Below are positions 9,576 through 20,016 of a stretch of DNA of 64,000 nt, one piece after another. Source of the stretch: Paenibacillus sp. CC-CFT747. GTDB lineage: Bacteria; Bacillota; Bacilli; Paenibacillales; NBRC-103111. The notes beneath the pieces are model-generated. The model had not been told where the DNA came from and did not search any database. It was given only the letters and a program-made list of their open reading frames with translations. Position numbers and translations under genes: made by a program. Every line of letters starts with the position of its first letter. The stretch's first letter is position 1. The stretch lies in assembly GCA_030323305.1 (NCBI GenBank), contig CP106741.1, forward strand, positions 997,001 through 1,061,000, written 5' to 3'.

Positions 9576-10085
9576 TTACCGCTTGCGCACCGGATAAAGA
9601 ATCGTAAAGCGAAACGTGCGAACCGCCTCATAGGGAACCGTCAGCGCATTAACCGGCTCAAGCGGAACCGTCTCCAGGCCGAGCACCCCCGCCCGGGTAT
9701 CCAGCTCATACTCCTTCGAATCCCGGAGCCAGGCGAAGACAGCATCATATACGCGCCACATATGCTCCTCGTCCCCATACACTTCCGCGGTTACACACCA
9801 GCCCCCGCCGATCTCCAGCCTTTCTACCCCCTCCGGCACATCACCGAATTCGTCCACGGCGATGCCGACCCACAGGGTGTCCACTGATCCGCTCCATTGC
9901 TCCTGCGGAATGAAAACATAAGCCGAAGGACCCGCGGATAGACGGGAATCGTCCAGCGTAATCCGGGCCGTCAGCTCGCTCCACGCTTTTCGGGTTCCGC
10001 TCTTGTCCGGTGTCATCGGGGTCCGCACCGCCAGCGCCCGGAACGGCTGAACTTCCGTCAATCCGACGGTAATGGTCTCCTGCAT
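9576..10085 (-). CDS. GyrI-like / AraC effector-binding domain protein
   Basis: A stand-alone 169-residue small-molecule-binding domain: LTEVQPFRALAVRTPM, WVGIAVDEFGDVPEG, and LETVPLEPVNALTVPYEAV. Such proteins bind drugs or act as decoy or regulatory domains without DNA-binding parts. ATG 10085 has GGAGG and AGGAG upstream, which decides this start; the frame is open further upstream to 10298 but without a site. A related domain is fused to glyoxalase domains in the gene at 5626. Confidence 0.75.
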   Translation of the reverse strand: MQETITVGLTEVQPFRALAVRTPMTPDKSGTRKAWSELTARITLDDSRLSAGPSAYVFIPQEQWSGSVDTLWVGIAVDEFGDVPEGVERLEIGGGWCVTAEVYGDEEHMWRVYDAVFAWLRDSKEYELDTRAGVLGLETVPLEPVNALTVPYEAVRTFRFTILYPVRKR

Positions 10086-10300
10086 ACTCCTTTGCCTCCT
10101 TAGGGATAAAATCCGTGCATGTGCCAATTCCCGGATTCGTTTTACAAAAGATTCCATCCCTAGAATACCGAATATATGTTCGCTTGTAAAGCCTTGCAGG
10201 AAAGAGATTCTTTCGTTATAACCAGACTCTCCACTAGGACGCCCGGCCGGGTATGCGATAATAGGCTCAGAACCACAAAGAGAGGCGGGGATGTGCAAAA

Positions 10301-11286
10301 ATGAAAGCCTATACCATCCGAAAAATGCGACAGCCGGACGATTATGCGGCGGTTGCGCCTTTGGTGAATTTGATCTGGGCGGAGCCGACTACGGCGGAAC
10401 GGCTGCGGGAGGATGAGGAGAAGATCCCTCCGGGGAAGCTGCATTACGAAGAGGGCCGGCTGATGGGCTGGGACCGCCCGAAGTGGGTGGCCGAAGACGA
10501 GACGGGACAAGTGATCGGCTATGCCACCGCTTGGCGGGCTCCTGGACGGAACCGGGAACCCTGCAGCACACGATCGTCGTTCATCCGGACCATCGGGGAA
10601 AAGGAGCGGGTACCGCGCTGTATGAGACCGTCCGCCGGTGGGCGTCCGAGGTCCAGGCTTCGCGCTTTATAGACTATTTGCGGGAATCGGATCTCGAATC
10701 TCTGGCCTATTCGGAGAGAAGAGAATACAAGAGAGAACGCCATACGTTTGAATCGGTGCTCGACCTGACCTCTTTTGATGAAGGAGCGCTGCGGGAGACG
10801 ATAGACCGTGTCCAGCAAAGCGGCATCTCCTTCGTAACGCTCGCGGAGGAGCCTGGAGAAGAGAACGAACGGAAGCTGTACGAGCTGTACAAGGTGACGA
10901 ACTTCGATATTCCCGGCCATTCCGGGGGATATCCCTGGTACGAGGAATGGAAAAAGTGGAGCCTGGACCAGACCGGATGCTGTCCCGAATGGATGCACAT
11001 CGCCAAGGACGGCGAACGCTACATCGGCGTCGTCACGCTGGTGCATATAGAGCAGACAGGAGCCATGTACCATGAGTTCACTGGGGTGCTCCCCGACTAC
11101 CGGGGACGCCGGATCGCGCTCGCCCTTAAGCTGCTCGCCATCCGGACGGCCCGCTCGTTCGGCGCTCCGTATTTGCGGACCCACAACGACTCCATGAACG
11201 CCCCCATGCTGCGCATCAACCGGGATCTGCTGGGCTTCCGGGCGGAGAAGGGGCTGTACAAAATGGTGCGCGAGCTAAACGGATAA
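10301..11286 (+). CDS. Tandem-GNAT acetyltransferase (frame broken once)
   Basis: Two GCN5-related acetyltransferase domains in one chain. The first has IVVHPDHRGKGAGTALYETV, the acetyl-CoA loop (R/Q-x-x-G-x-G/A). The second has FTGVLPDYRGRRIALALKL and LRTHNDSMNAPMLRIN, typical of the C-terminal half of double-GNAT proteins. The substrate is unknown. The frame breaks at 10536-10538; one added G gives 328 residues. A GGGG tract ends ten bases before ATG 10301. Confidence 0.8.
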
Positions 11287-11394
11287 CCCGCCCTTCAGCG
11301 CTAAATGACCGTTCCGATAATGGCGACCTGCACAGCTCGCCGAGTACGGCGTTTGGCTCCTCATGCCCGTGGCCTTATGTTGATAGTTGACCAT

Positions 11395-11428
11395 AAAAAA
11401 ACCGCCTTATAGGAAAAGGCGGTTTATT
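11395..11428. terminator. Bidirectional hairpin terminator, also a short dispersed repeat
   Basis: AACCGCCTT pairs with AAGGCGGTT around a short loop, with A- and T-rich flanks on both sides. It lies between two convergent genes and could end both. The same hairpin plus about 20 following bases recurs at 30372-30410. Confidence 0.65.
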
Positions 11429-11533
11429 GAGCTATCTTGCCCCGTTAACGAAGCTGTCCCCTGTCATCTAGGATGACGTTGGGGGCAGCCTTTTGTGTTC
11501 ATACGCCGCGCTTACTTCTCAGCCGCAGCCGGC

Positions 11534-14401
11534 TTAGGGCTGCCCGACTTGAATCCCAGTACCGTTCATGCTGATATAGATGTAGCCGTCGGGACCGATA
11601 TCGATTTTGTACGGGAAGCCGACGTTCGCCCGGTAGTAAGCATCCGAAATATCGGTCAGCGTTGAGCCTTTGTCCGTCGAGCGGTAAATCCGCGCCTGGG
11701 TCGTGCCGGCCGACCGGCTCGTCACGTAGAGCACGCCGTTCGCGTCCGTCGTGATCGGTCCCGCGAGAAGCGGAGTGGCGGTCAGCTGAACGGGAGTCAG
11801 CGTCCCTCCGTCGACCGACATCGTATCTGCATTGTCCAGCCGGTACAGGTTGTCGAGGTAAGAGACGTACAGGGTACCCGGCGAGGTCGGATCGGCGGCG
11901 ACGTAGCCCGTCATGTCCGTCTCGCTGTTGATCGTCCAGATGTGCGTCCACGTTCCGCCGTTGTCGTTCGACCGCCATACCCCGGTCTCCCTGTCGAACA
12001 TGTATACGGTGTTCGAGCCGCTCGGCCAGGAGAAGACGGCCGAATTGGTCTGCTGGTCGTAGAGCGCCGCCGTTTCGCTAATCACCTTGCTCCAGGAGGT
12101 GCCGGATTTCTTCCACAGGCCGCCGTTCTGGATGGCGCCGAGCACGATTTTGCCGCCGCTCGCGATCTCGTCAACCCCGTAGTTGTCGAAGGAATACGTA
12201 ATGGAATTTGCGTAGCTTCCGTTCGCCCCCGCTCGCAGTCCGTTCTTGCCCGCGATGGCGATGCGGTCCGCTGCAGAGTCGGAATACGTATAGGTCCAGG
12301 TCGTCGGCTCCTCGGTGCCGTCTTTCCAAACCCGTACGTTCAGGACTACAGGGTTCGTACCCTTCACTTCATAGCGCATCCAATATTTGGCTCCCGCCGT
12401 ATAGGAAGCCGCAACAGAGAGCTCGGTTCCGAGCGATACCGTAACGTTGTTGACGGTCTTTTGCGCCTGAATCATCACGGCGCCGGTCGAGTCGTTCCGT
12501 AGCCGGAAGCTGTAGTAGTCCTTGATGCCATTGCTCATTCGCGTGAACGGAGCACCGAAGACGTCGCCTGCCGTCGGCACGCCGTCCCAAGACAAGGAAA
12601 CGAGTCCCGCTGTGTCCTGAATGGCGGTGCTGCTGTTCAAGCGGGAATAACGATTCGCGGTCGAATTCAGCAGGATTTTGCCTACGCCGCCGCTTACGCT
12701 GAAATCGGTTGCGGCTCCGCCCGCGTTCGTCCAGGCTCCGCCCGCCTCAGCCGTCCCCCAGCTGCTTACTGCGGTGCGGATGAAGCTGTCGCCGGCGGTG
12801 CGCTTGTTGTAGTTCTTGACCGCAACGCCCGCCACGTAACCGGCAAGAGATCCGGCCGCCGTATCGATGCCTTCGTCCGTCCAAGCCGTCCCGGCGGCCG
12901 GGTCCGGATTGGAAAAGATTTTATTCGCGTCGCTTTGAGACAGGTAAACTGTCCCGGGGAGGTCGAATAATCGAGGAAAATTTCGTTCCCATCCTTCGTG
13001 CCGAGACCTGTCACATTCCCGTTCACGTGGGCCGTCCGATCTTTGGAGTACAGGAATCCCCAGTCGGTCGCGGGCCAGTAGACATGACCCACGCTGTTCT
13101 TGTCCGCGGCGATCGACCGGTTGAAGGTCACGTTCATATTGTGCACAAGCGGGTACCAGTCGTATTTGCCGTCCGCCGCCTTGGTGCCCTTCCATACGCC
13201 GGATCGTCCGGATACGAAGATCTCGTCGCTGTTGGACGGATTGACGGTGATGTAGGCGGCGCCGTACGTGTTGCCGCTCATCATCGAGCGGGGGAGAAGG
13301 TGGACAGGTACCAAGTGTCGCCCGTCGGTCCGCCCATCGTGTAATTGATGCGTCCGGAGGAGTCGTGGAAATGGAAGTCCACGTGGCGCCGCTGTCTATG
13401 GACTTCAGCACGCTCTCTCTCTGCCCGGAGGTATTCTTCTGCCCCTGCCAGGCGCCCACATAAATCGTGTCATTCGTACCCGCCACCCCATCAACGGACA
13501 TGTAAGTCGTCTGGTCGGAACCCGACCATGGGGTGGTGAGCAAGCTGGTCCAGGTGCTTCCGCCGCTTGTGACTTTATAGACTTTGCCATTGGCACCGTC
13601 CTGACCGACCGCGTAGAGATTGCTTCCGATGAATTTCATTTCCTCGATGTCCGCCGGTCCGTTCGTAAGCTTGGAGAAGGAGCCGTTTCCGCTCGTCACA
13701 TTCGCGGAAGTCCGCGCTGTCGTCGTTTTGTAGACCCCGTCCTTGGAAGCCGAGGTGTAGAGGGTATTCTTGTCGTTTGGGTCGATCGCGAGCGTCCGGA
13801 GGTATTTGCCCACAAGGCCGATCGTGGCCCACGTGTTGGTGGAAATGGTGTAACGCATGACCCCCTGCTTGTAGGTCGCCACATACAGGTAGCCGTTCGC
13901 TTCATCGAGTGCGATCAGATTGCCGGTGGAGCGGGGATGCGGGCTGTACAAGCTGTCCGCCGGGTCGGTGTTGCCGCCTGCGAACTGCGGGATACTGGAC
14001 AGACGCGTCCACGAATCGCCCTTATCGATCGAGACGTAGAGGCCCCCGTTCTGCCCGAATCTGCCGGTGGCGGCGTACACCTTGCTGCCGTCCGTCTGGG
14101 ACCAGGCGAGCGAAGCGATCTGGATCTGGTTCTTCTCGGTAAAACCGTTGTTGGAGGGCGTCCAGTTCACACCCTTGTCGGTCGTCTTGTGAATGCCGGA
14201 AACGTCCGCTCCGTCGATCAGCAGATTGGCGTTGGCCGGGTCGACCACAACGACACTCTGCCAGCCGGAGCCGTCCAGCCCGCTCGGTCCGAACGAATTG
14301 GCTTCAGCCAGAGACGAGAAGCTGAAACCTGCACATGCCGTCAGAGAGACGAGCAGTATCTTTCCTGCTTTTCGAAGCTTCGCGGTAAATTGAATTAACA
14401 T
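11534..14401 (-). CDS. Secreted beta-propeller (BNR/sortilin-like, GH74-like) protein with inserted LamG-like domain (frame broken three times)
   Basis: A 956-residue exported protein. The signal peptide is KILLVSLTACAGFSFSSLAEA (about residues 10-30). The N-terminal half and the C-terminal part carry repeated blades with Asp boxes (STDKGxxW types): IHKTTDKGVNW, VSIDKGDSW, KSIDSGATW, SNDNGGTW, RSTDKGSTL. About residues 500-720 look like a concanavalin/LamG-like jelly roll inserted between blades. Breaks near 13385, at the G-run 13290-13294 and at 12956-12959 produce an Arg-rich nonsense stretch if read through; the true frame there reads GNTYGAAYITVNPSNSDEIF. No catalytic pair could be assigned, so it may be a GH74-type hydrolase, a sialidase relative or a binding protein. 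ATG 14401 has GGGAGG upstream. Confidence 0.75.
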   Translation of the reverse strand: MLIQFTAKLRKAGKILLVSLTACAGFSFSSLAEANSFGPSGLDGSGWQSVVVVDPANANLLIDGADVSGIHKTTDKGVNWTPSNNGFTEKNQIQIASLAWSQTDGSKVYAATGRFGQNGGLYVSIDKGDSWTRLSSIPQFAGGNTDPADSLYSPHPRSTGNLIALDEANGYLYVATYKQGVMRYTISTNTWATIGLVGKYLRTLAIDPNDKNTLYTSASKDGVYKTTTARTSANVTSGNGSFSKLTNGPADIEEMKFIGSNLYAVGQDGANGKVYKVTSGGSTWTSLLTTPWSGSDQTTYMSVDGVAGTNDTIYVGAWQGQKNTSGQRESVLKSIDSGATWTSISTTPPDASITRWADRRATLGTCPPSPPLDDERQHVRRRLHHRQSVQQRRDLRIRTIRRMEGHQGGGRQIRLVPACAQYERDLQPVDRRGQEQRGSCLLARDRLGIPVLQRSDGPRERECDRSRHEGWERNFPRLFDLPGTVYLSQSDANKIFSNPDPAAGTAWTDEGIDTAAGSLAGYVAGVAVKNYNKRTAGDSFIRTAVSSWGTAEAGGAWTNAGGAATDFSVSGGVGKILLNSTANRYSRLNSSTAIQDTAGLVSLSWDGVPTAGDVFGAPFTRMSNGIKDYYSFRLRNDSTGAVMIQAQKTVNNVTVSLGTELSVAASYTAGAKYWMRYEVKGTNPVVLNVRVWKDGTEEPTTWTYTYSDSAADRIAIAGKNGLRAGANGSYANSITYSFDNYGVDEIASGGKIVLGAIQNGGLWKKSGTSWSKVISETAALYDQQTNSAVFSWPSGSNTVYMFDRETGVWRSNDNGGTWTHIWTINSETDMTGYVAADPTSPGTLYVSYLDNLYRLDNADTMSVDGGTLTPVQLTATPLLAGPITTDANGVLYVTSRSAGTTQARIYRSTDKGSTLTDISDAYYRANVGFPYKIDIGPDGYIYISMNGTGIQVGQP

Positions 14402-14718
14402 GATTACCTCCCGTGGTTGATAGATTTCGGAGTCTGGACCTGGAATCCTATTTGTTCCCATCCTGCAGAAGCTCCGCTCTTCGAGCGGCGGTTCGGCACT
14501 GCCGCCGTCACCTCCCTCGCTTTCAATGTAAACGGATTGACCCCCGATCTCTATACAAAAAAGCGCATTTCCTATAACAAAGCGGCTTTGTTTTGTTTTT
14601 TAAACGTTAAGACAAAATTAACATTCTCCGGCGCGTGAAACAGCCAGATATCGGTTGCCGGCCCGCCAATTTTTTTGCCATAATAAGGATAAGGGAACGC
14701 TTTCGGGAGGGATACGCC
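14402..14718. promoter_or_regulatory. Divergent promoter region
   Basis: About 317 bases between the secreted propeller gene (minus) and the AraC regulator (plus). It is AT-rich around 14560-14630 and should contain the promoters of both genes. No precise -35/-10 pair or operator could be fixed. A 73-codon frame at 14417-14638 has no ribosome site or domain. Confidence 0.4.
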
Positions 14719-17056
14719 ATGAAGCTCGCCAGCCGGCTAAACACGGTATTCTACAAACTCATCATCTCGTACAGCCTCCTTGTGCTGGCCACCACGTTCA
14801 CGGTAGGTGCCTCGTTCTATTTCTACTACACCTCCCATTACAACGACGAAGTCACCAAGGTGGCGGAGCAGCTCCTCGATTACCAGCGCAAAATCACCGA
14901 CGAAACGGTATTCCTCAAGACGGAAAATCTGTATACGGGAATCGTCACGAACCGCAGCAGCAACAGTGATCCGATCCTGTTCCTCTTCGACGAGCCTTAT
15001 CTGGGGAATCAGGCCAAAATCAGCGAAGCGCAGCGCGTGCTGCAAAATGTGGTGAAGACGAACTCCGATCTGGTGCAATCCATTGAAGTGTACTTCCGGC
15101 GGAACCGGATGACCTTGTCCTCCACGAGCGGAGTCACGTTCCTCCGTCCGGAGGATCCCGTCCCACTGGAGCGGTGGTGGAAACCGGCACCCGGCACGAA
15201 CCGAAGCGCCCAATGGGTGCGGGAGCTTCCACCGGATGCGGATGAAGCCGATACGCTTTTCATCGGTTCGTACCCGTTCAACCTGCCCGGCAACGAAAAC
15301 AAAGGCCTGATCGCCATCCATCTGAAGCCCGGGGCGCTGTACACCGTGCTGCAGGATTCCTCGCGCAATACCCCCGGAGCCGTCTTCGTGATCGATTCGG
15401 CCGGCGAACGGGTGACCGATTCCCCGGATGCGGCCGCGCCTGACGTCAAGCTGATCGGGCAGGTGATGGAAAGCGCGGCGGATCACGGGCATTTCCTTCA
15501 TGCCCTGGATGGAGTCAAGACGATGGTTTCTTACACCACCATGGGCTCCAACGGCTGGAAGCTTCTTAACATCACCGCCGTCGACACGTTCTACAAGGGG
15601 CTGCAGAACATGCAGCGCGTGCTGGTTCTTGTGACGCTCGGAGCGGTCCTCCTAGGTCTTGCAGCCGCTTATATGTTCACCTTCCGGATGTACAACCCTT
15701 TGCGGAGAGTACTGGAGAAGACCCGTTCGCTCTTCGGCGAAACACCGCCTGCGCCGGGCTCCGCCCTTCACAACGAATACGCCGTCCTCGATCATGTTAT
15801 CGACAATCTGTCCGTAAAAGTAACCGAGCTGGAATCGACGCTGGACGTCAGCCGGCCGCTGATTCAATACAACCTGGTGTCCAGTCTGCTGCAAGGAACG
15901 ATCGCCGATGCCGCAGAGCTGGAGGAACGGCTGAAGCTTCTCCAGCTGAATATGGAAGGAATGCGGTTTACCGCCGTCCTGTTCAAGCTGGATTCCCGTG
16001 AGTTTCGGCGGCTCAGCGTGGAAAACCGCCAATTCGTCACGTACAACCTGATCAAGGAAATGGAGAAGCTGAGCGGGGCCCACTCCCTGTGGCTCGCCAT
16101 TGAAGCACCGGGCAGCGGGATCGGGATTTGGGCGGCGGCGGGGGCGGCGGCTCCCGACAACGCAAGCCTGTATTCTTCCCTTCGTCAGATTGCTGAATAT
16201 GCCTGCGACAACTTCACGGCGAATCCGTCCATCTCGATCGGAGGATGGGTGGATTCGCCGCTTGAGCTGCAGCGTTCCCGCCAGCAGGCCGAAGCGCTCA
16301 TGAGATACGGGTACTTCCTGCCCGAGGCGGACCTGCTCACGCCGGAAGCCCTCCTGCAGCGCGAAGCCTGCGGCGAGGCGCTTCCCGGGGATTGGGCCGT
16401 CCGGCTCGACAAGGCGCTGCGAAGCGCCAGTCCGTCCGACGTCCGGTCGGTCCTGGACGAATTCGCCACCGCCAGCCGGGGAGGCCCCTTCTCCGCGGAG
16501 GCGTGCCTTGCGTGGACACGGGAGGCCGTAGCCATCTTCCACCGGTATGTCAAGGACATGCACTGCTCGTCGAGCGACGTGCTCAGCCTCGAAAGCCAGG
16601 CGGCATTCGCCGAGTTGTTCACGGCGGATCAGTTCGTCCAGTGGTACGAGCAGGCCGCAGCCGCTGCCTTCCGCTACTTGGAGGAACGGGGAGCGAACCG
16701 GCATACGGAGATTATCGCGCGGGTCAAAGCGTACATCGTCCGGCATCTGGAGGAGGACCTGTCCCTGAATCTGCTGGCTGATCAAGTGCAGCTGAGCCCC
16801 CGCTACCTGGGCAAATTGTTCAAAGAAGAGACGTCCATGAGCTTCGTGGATTACGTAACCGAGGAGCGCATGCGAAAAGCCCGAGACCTGATCGTCTCGG
16901 GCAGTCAAACCATCGAACAGATTGCGGAGGAGGTCGGCTTCCACTCCCCGCCTATTTCATTAAGAAATTCAAGGAAACGTTCGGCATGACGCCGAAAGCC
17001 TTCCGCCACGCCTACCTGATGCAGGTGGAAAGCGCCCCCGCGAGAACGGGATCTAA
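14719..17056 (+). CDS. Membrane-anchored AraC-family regulator (YesN-like), frame broken near the 3' end
   Basis: A sensor and DNA-binding protein in one chain, about 779 residues. TM1 covers about residues 13-34, an extracytoplasmic Cache-like sensor about 35-295, and TM2 about 297-320 (VLVLVTLGAVLLGLAAAYMF). A cytoplasmic linker and a C-terminal AraC double HTH follow: LSLNLLADQVQLSPRYLGKL, then IEQIAEEVGFHSP and YFIKKFKETFGMTPKAFR. The last block is out of frame because one base is missing at the C-run 16946-16949. The corrected frame runs to TGA 17141; one more lost G near 17048 would end it at TAA 17054, overlapping the convergent sulfatase stop. ATG 14719 has GGGAGGG. It probably activates the adjacent sulfatase locus. 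Confidence 0.85.
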
Positions 17057-18559
17057 TCCGTCCGGACCGGCGACGGCTGTTCGTGAACGATCGCATCCAG
17101 CGGGCCGTAATCCGCGGTGGCCACCGTCAAATACTTGTTGAAGATCGTATCTTCATAACGGAACGCATTCTCCCACATCAGCCGGTACATGTCCCGCTTA
17201 ACCGGCTCCAGCGCTTCCAGCTCCGCCAGATTGGTCAGCTCATGCGGATCGGCGTGCAGGTCGTACAGCTCGTCAATGTCCGTCGGGTGGTAGACGAATT
17301 TGTACCGGTCCGTACGGATCATCCGGCTCGTATGGTAGACCTCGACCCCGTCGCACTGCGTATACATGGACGTCCGCCAGCCGGCCGGCTTCCCGTTCGT
17401 AAGGAACGGCAGCAGGCTCCGCCCGGCGCAGCGGTCGAGCGGCTCGGCCTTCGCCGCCTCAAGCAGCGTCGGTGCCAAGTCGGCCAATGATACGAAGGCG
17501 TCCTCGCTGCGGCCGGGCTGCGCAATCCCCCGGGCCAGCGCATGACGCAGGGAACCCGGTAGCCTTCCTCGAAATGGCTGAGCCCCTTGGCGTACAGACC
17601 GTGCGCGCCCGCATGCTCCCCGTGGTCGGAGAGGAACAGCACGAGCGTGTTGTCCTGCATTCCGCAGCGCTCCAGCGTCTCCAGCACTTCCCCAAGCATG
17701 TCGTCCATCATGGTGCAATAGCCCCAGTAATGCGCGATCGATTCGCGAACCTCCGACTCGTCCAGCTGGTCGAAATTCCGGCGCATTCTACGGTACAGAC
17801 CGGGTTTATCCTTCAACGAATCGTGATAATTCGGCGGGAGCGCAATCTGCTTCGGATCGTACAGGCTGGCGTACGGTTCCGGCACGATGAACGGATCGTG
17901 CGGACCCGTCGTGCCGATGTACAGGCACCAGGGGCGGTCGCCCCCTGCAGCTTCTCCAGCTGCTCAATGCCGCGCCGTACGACCTGGTAATCCTCAGTCT
18001 GCTCGTAAGCAAGCGGAGAGGTTCCGTACAGCTGCACGTTCCCCCAGCCCGGGCGGACGATCTCCCCTATGCCGCCCGCGCCCCGCTTCCTCACGCAGGG
18101 CGGGCGCAAGCGTCGGCCACGTCTCCCGGCGGACGCCCATGTAAACGTCCGTCCCGGCTTTGACACTGAGCTCCTCCCATCCGCGGTCCCCGGATTCTCC
18201 GTGGCCGAGACGTGCCATTTGCCCGTGAAAAATAGCCCGTAGCCGGCGTCCTTCAACTTCTCCGAGAACGTCTCGGTTCCGGGGGTAAGGCTGCGCCCGA
18301 TCGCCTGCTCGTTCGAGACGTTATTGTGGATCCCATGCTGGGAAGGATACAGGCCGGTCATGAAGCTGGCCCGCGCGGGGCTGCAGTGCGCCATCGGCGG
18401 ATACACCCGGCTGAACGAGAGGCCTTCGGCAGCGAGACGACGCAGATGAGGCAGCCTGCATGGATGGCCGGGCTGCACGACCTGCGCCTGCTGCTGATCC
18501 GTCATGAAGATCAGAATGTTCGGCCGGCTGACAGAGCCGGCCTCGGATGGTTGCGTCAC
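17053..18559 (-). CDS. Type I sulfatase 1 (S1 family), frame broken about four times
   Basis: An arylsulfatase-fold enzyme that hydrolyses sulfate esters. Metal ligands are in IFMTDQQQ (residue 21), and CSPAR (C59) is the formylglycine motif. GKWHVS and SDHGEHAGAHGLYAKG complete the active site. Without a signal peptide it is cytoplasmic and should desulfate imported oligosaccharides. Breaks lie near 18195, 18085, 17940 and 17535; three look like one lost base and the one near 18085 like one extra (or two lost). The repaired length is about 502 residues. The start is GTG 18559 after AGGAGGGG. It is the last gene of the operon and overlaps the convergent AraC gene end. Confidence 0.85.
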
Positions 18560-18602
18560 GATATTCCCCTCCTGTACGGTTGCTCCGTTCGTTGTCGGCA
18601 GC

Positions 18603-19982
18603 TTAATCCGCCGAGGCGTTCGGGAGCGGCGCCGTTTCGATCTCTCGCAGCTGCTCCTCCTGAAACCGGTGGGCCTTGTCGTTCTCCTCCTCCGGCGAAC
18701 AGATGCGCCGCAGCTCGGCTTCCAGCTCCGCCGTTTTAGCAGATTCCCGGTCCCACAGGTTCACAAGCTCCTCCGGATCACTCTCCAGGTTGAACAACTG
18801 ATGCGGCCCTTCCATGTAGTACAGGAGCTTCCAGGCCCCTTTGCGAATCATGTAGGCCCCCGACCGCGTCCCGTGTCCGTGGTATTCCGCGAAGACCACA
18901 CGGTCCGGATCGTCCGTTTCAATGTCCTGCAGCGGACGGCCGACCCAATCCTCGGGGCGTGCGGCGCCCACCGAGCGGAAGATAGCGGCCTGCACGTCGT
19001 GCAGGTCGACCGGCGTGCGGACGACTGCGCCACTCGCAAAATCCGGTCCGGCCGCGATGCAGGGCACGCGCGCGGACGGCTCGTAGAGCGAGCATTTCCA
19101 CCACATGCCGAATTTGCCCTGCATGTCCCCGTGATCGGAGACGTAAATCAGATTCGTGTTGGCCGCGAGGCCGGTCTCCTCCAGCTTGTCGAGCAGCCGG
19201 CCCAGCTGGCGGTCCACATACGTGACATTGCCCAAATACCCCCGCCGCAGCCCTCGGATCTGCTCCTCGGTGAACGCCTCCGTCTGGAAATGCTCCCGCA
19301 GGTCCCGGGCATACGGGTGCCCAGCGGACTCGCCATCACGCTCGGGCGGCGGGTATGCCGCTCCGTCGGCTCCGTCCTCGTATAGGTTCCACAATTCCTC
19401 CGTATTCCACTGAGGAAAATGGGGGTTCAAGATGTTCACCGTCATACTCCAGGGAACATCCAATGTCAGGGCCTTCTCATCCAGCCACTGAAGCGCCTCC
19501 TCGATGACGGCATTGTCACCGTCGAAAGCGTCCGCTCGAACGCCGAAGTTCATGGCGCGGGCGGCCGCGCCCTGGCGGACCGCCAAGGGCCGGCGGCGGA
19601 AATTCAGGTCGCCCTGCTTCTTGCGGTTCTTGTTCAGGCGCATCTCGGAAAAGCCGAGTGCCTCTCCGGGGTCATACACGTCTGCTTTGCCGATGTGGGC
19701 CGTGTAGATGCCCTGCTCTCTTAGGACGGAGCCGTAGGACGGATGCCCGCCCTTAACGTGAATCCGGCAGTTCGAGTAAGTCTCCAGCTCGTGTACCCTG
19801 CGGCCTGACATGAAGGCCGACCGGGCCGGCATGCACAGCGGCGAAGGGCTGTACGCGCTGGCGTAAACGGTGCCCATCCGGGCCAGCCGCTCCATATTCG
19901 GCGTTTGCACGGACGGGTGCCCGTATACCGACGAAATGAAAGGATTGTGCTCGTCGGACATCAAAATGATTATATTGCTCAT
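18603..19982 (-). CDS. Type I sulfatase 2 (S1 family)
   Basis: Intact, 459 residues. ILMSDEHNPF (D9 region) holds metal ligands, CMPARSAFMSG (C50) is the formylglycine motif, and HIGKADVYD and YVSDHGDMQGKFGMWWKCSL give the remaining active-site residues. The last resembles choline-sulfatase-like members, but the substrate class is not certain. No signal peptide. ATG 19982 lies downstream of GAGAGGAG; longer in-frame starts into the upstream sulfatase gene have no site. It sits 34 bases after sulfatase 3 and 43 bases before sulfatase 1 in the same operon. Confidence 0.88.
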   Translation of the reverse strand: MSNIIILMSDEHNPFISSVYGHPSVQTPNMERLARMGTVYASAYSPSPLCMPARSAFMSGRRVHELETYSNCRIHVKGGHPSYGSVLREQGIYTAHIGKADVYDPGEALGFSEMRLNKNRKKQGDLNFRRRPLAVRQGAAARAMNFGVRADAFDGDNAVIEEALQWLDEKALTLDVPWSMTVNILNPHFPQWNTEELWNLYEDGADGAAYPPPERDGESAGHPYARDLREHFQTEAFTEEQIRGLRRGYLGNVTYVDRQLGRLLDKLEETGLAANTNLIYVSDHGDMQGKFGMWWKCSLYEPSARVPCIAAGPDFASGAVVRTPVDLHDVQAAIFRSVGAARPEDWVGRPLQDIETDDPDRVVFAEYHGHGTRSGAYMIRKGAWKLLYYMEGPHQLFNLESDPEELVNLWDRESAKTAELEAELRRICSPEEENDKAHRFQEEQLREIETAPLPNASAD

Positions 19983-20016
19983 AGGCCGTTTGCTCCTCTC
20001 CTGTCTCCTTGGCGCG

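Noticed and set aside
12955..13385. Arg-rich stretch in the propeller protein as a novel basic domain
   Set aside because: It is out-of-frame reading between compensating breaks; the other frame reads normal blade sequence such as GNTYGAAYITVNPSNSDEIF.
14417..14638. 73-codon frame in the divergent promoter region
   Set aside because: No ribosome site, no domain, and it spans the likely promoters.
15652..16944. 430-codon open frame antisense to the AraC regulator
   Set aside because: No domain, no ribosome site, and composition of a shadow frame in G+C-rich coding DNA; the plus-strand frame has clear motifs.
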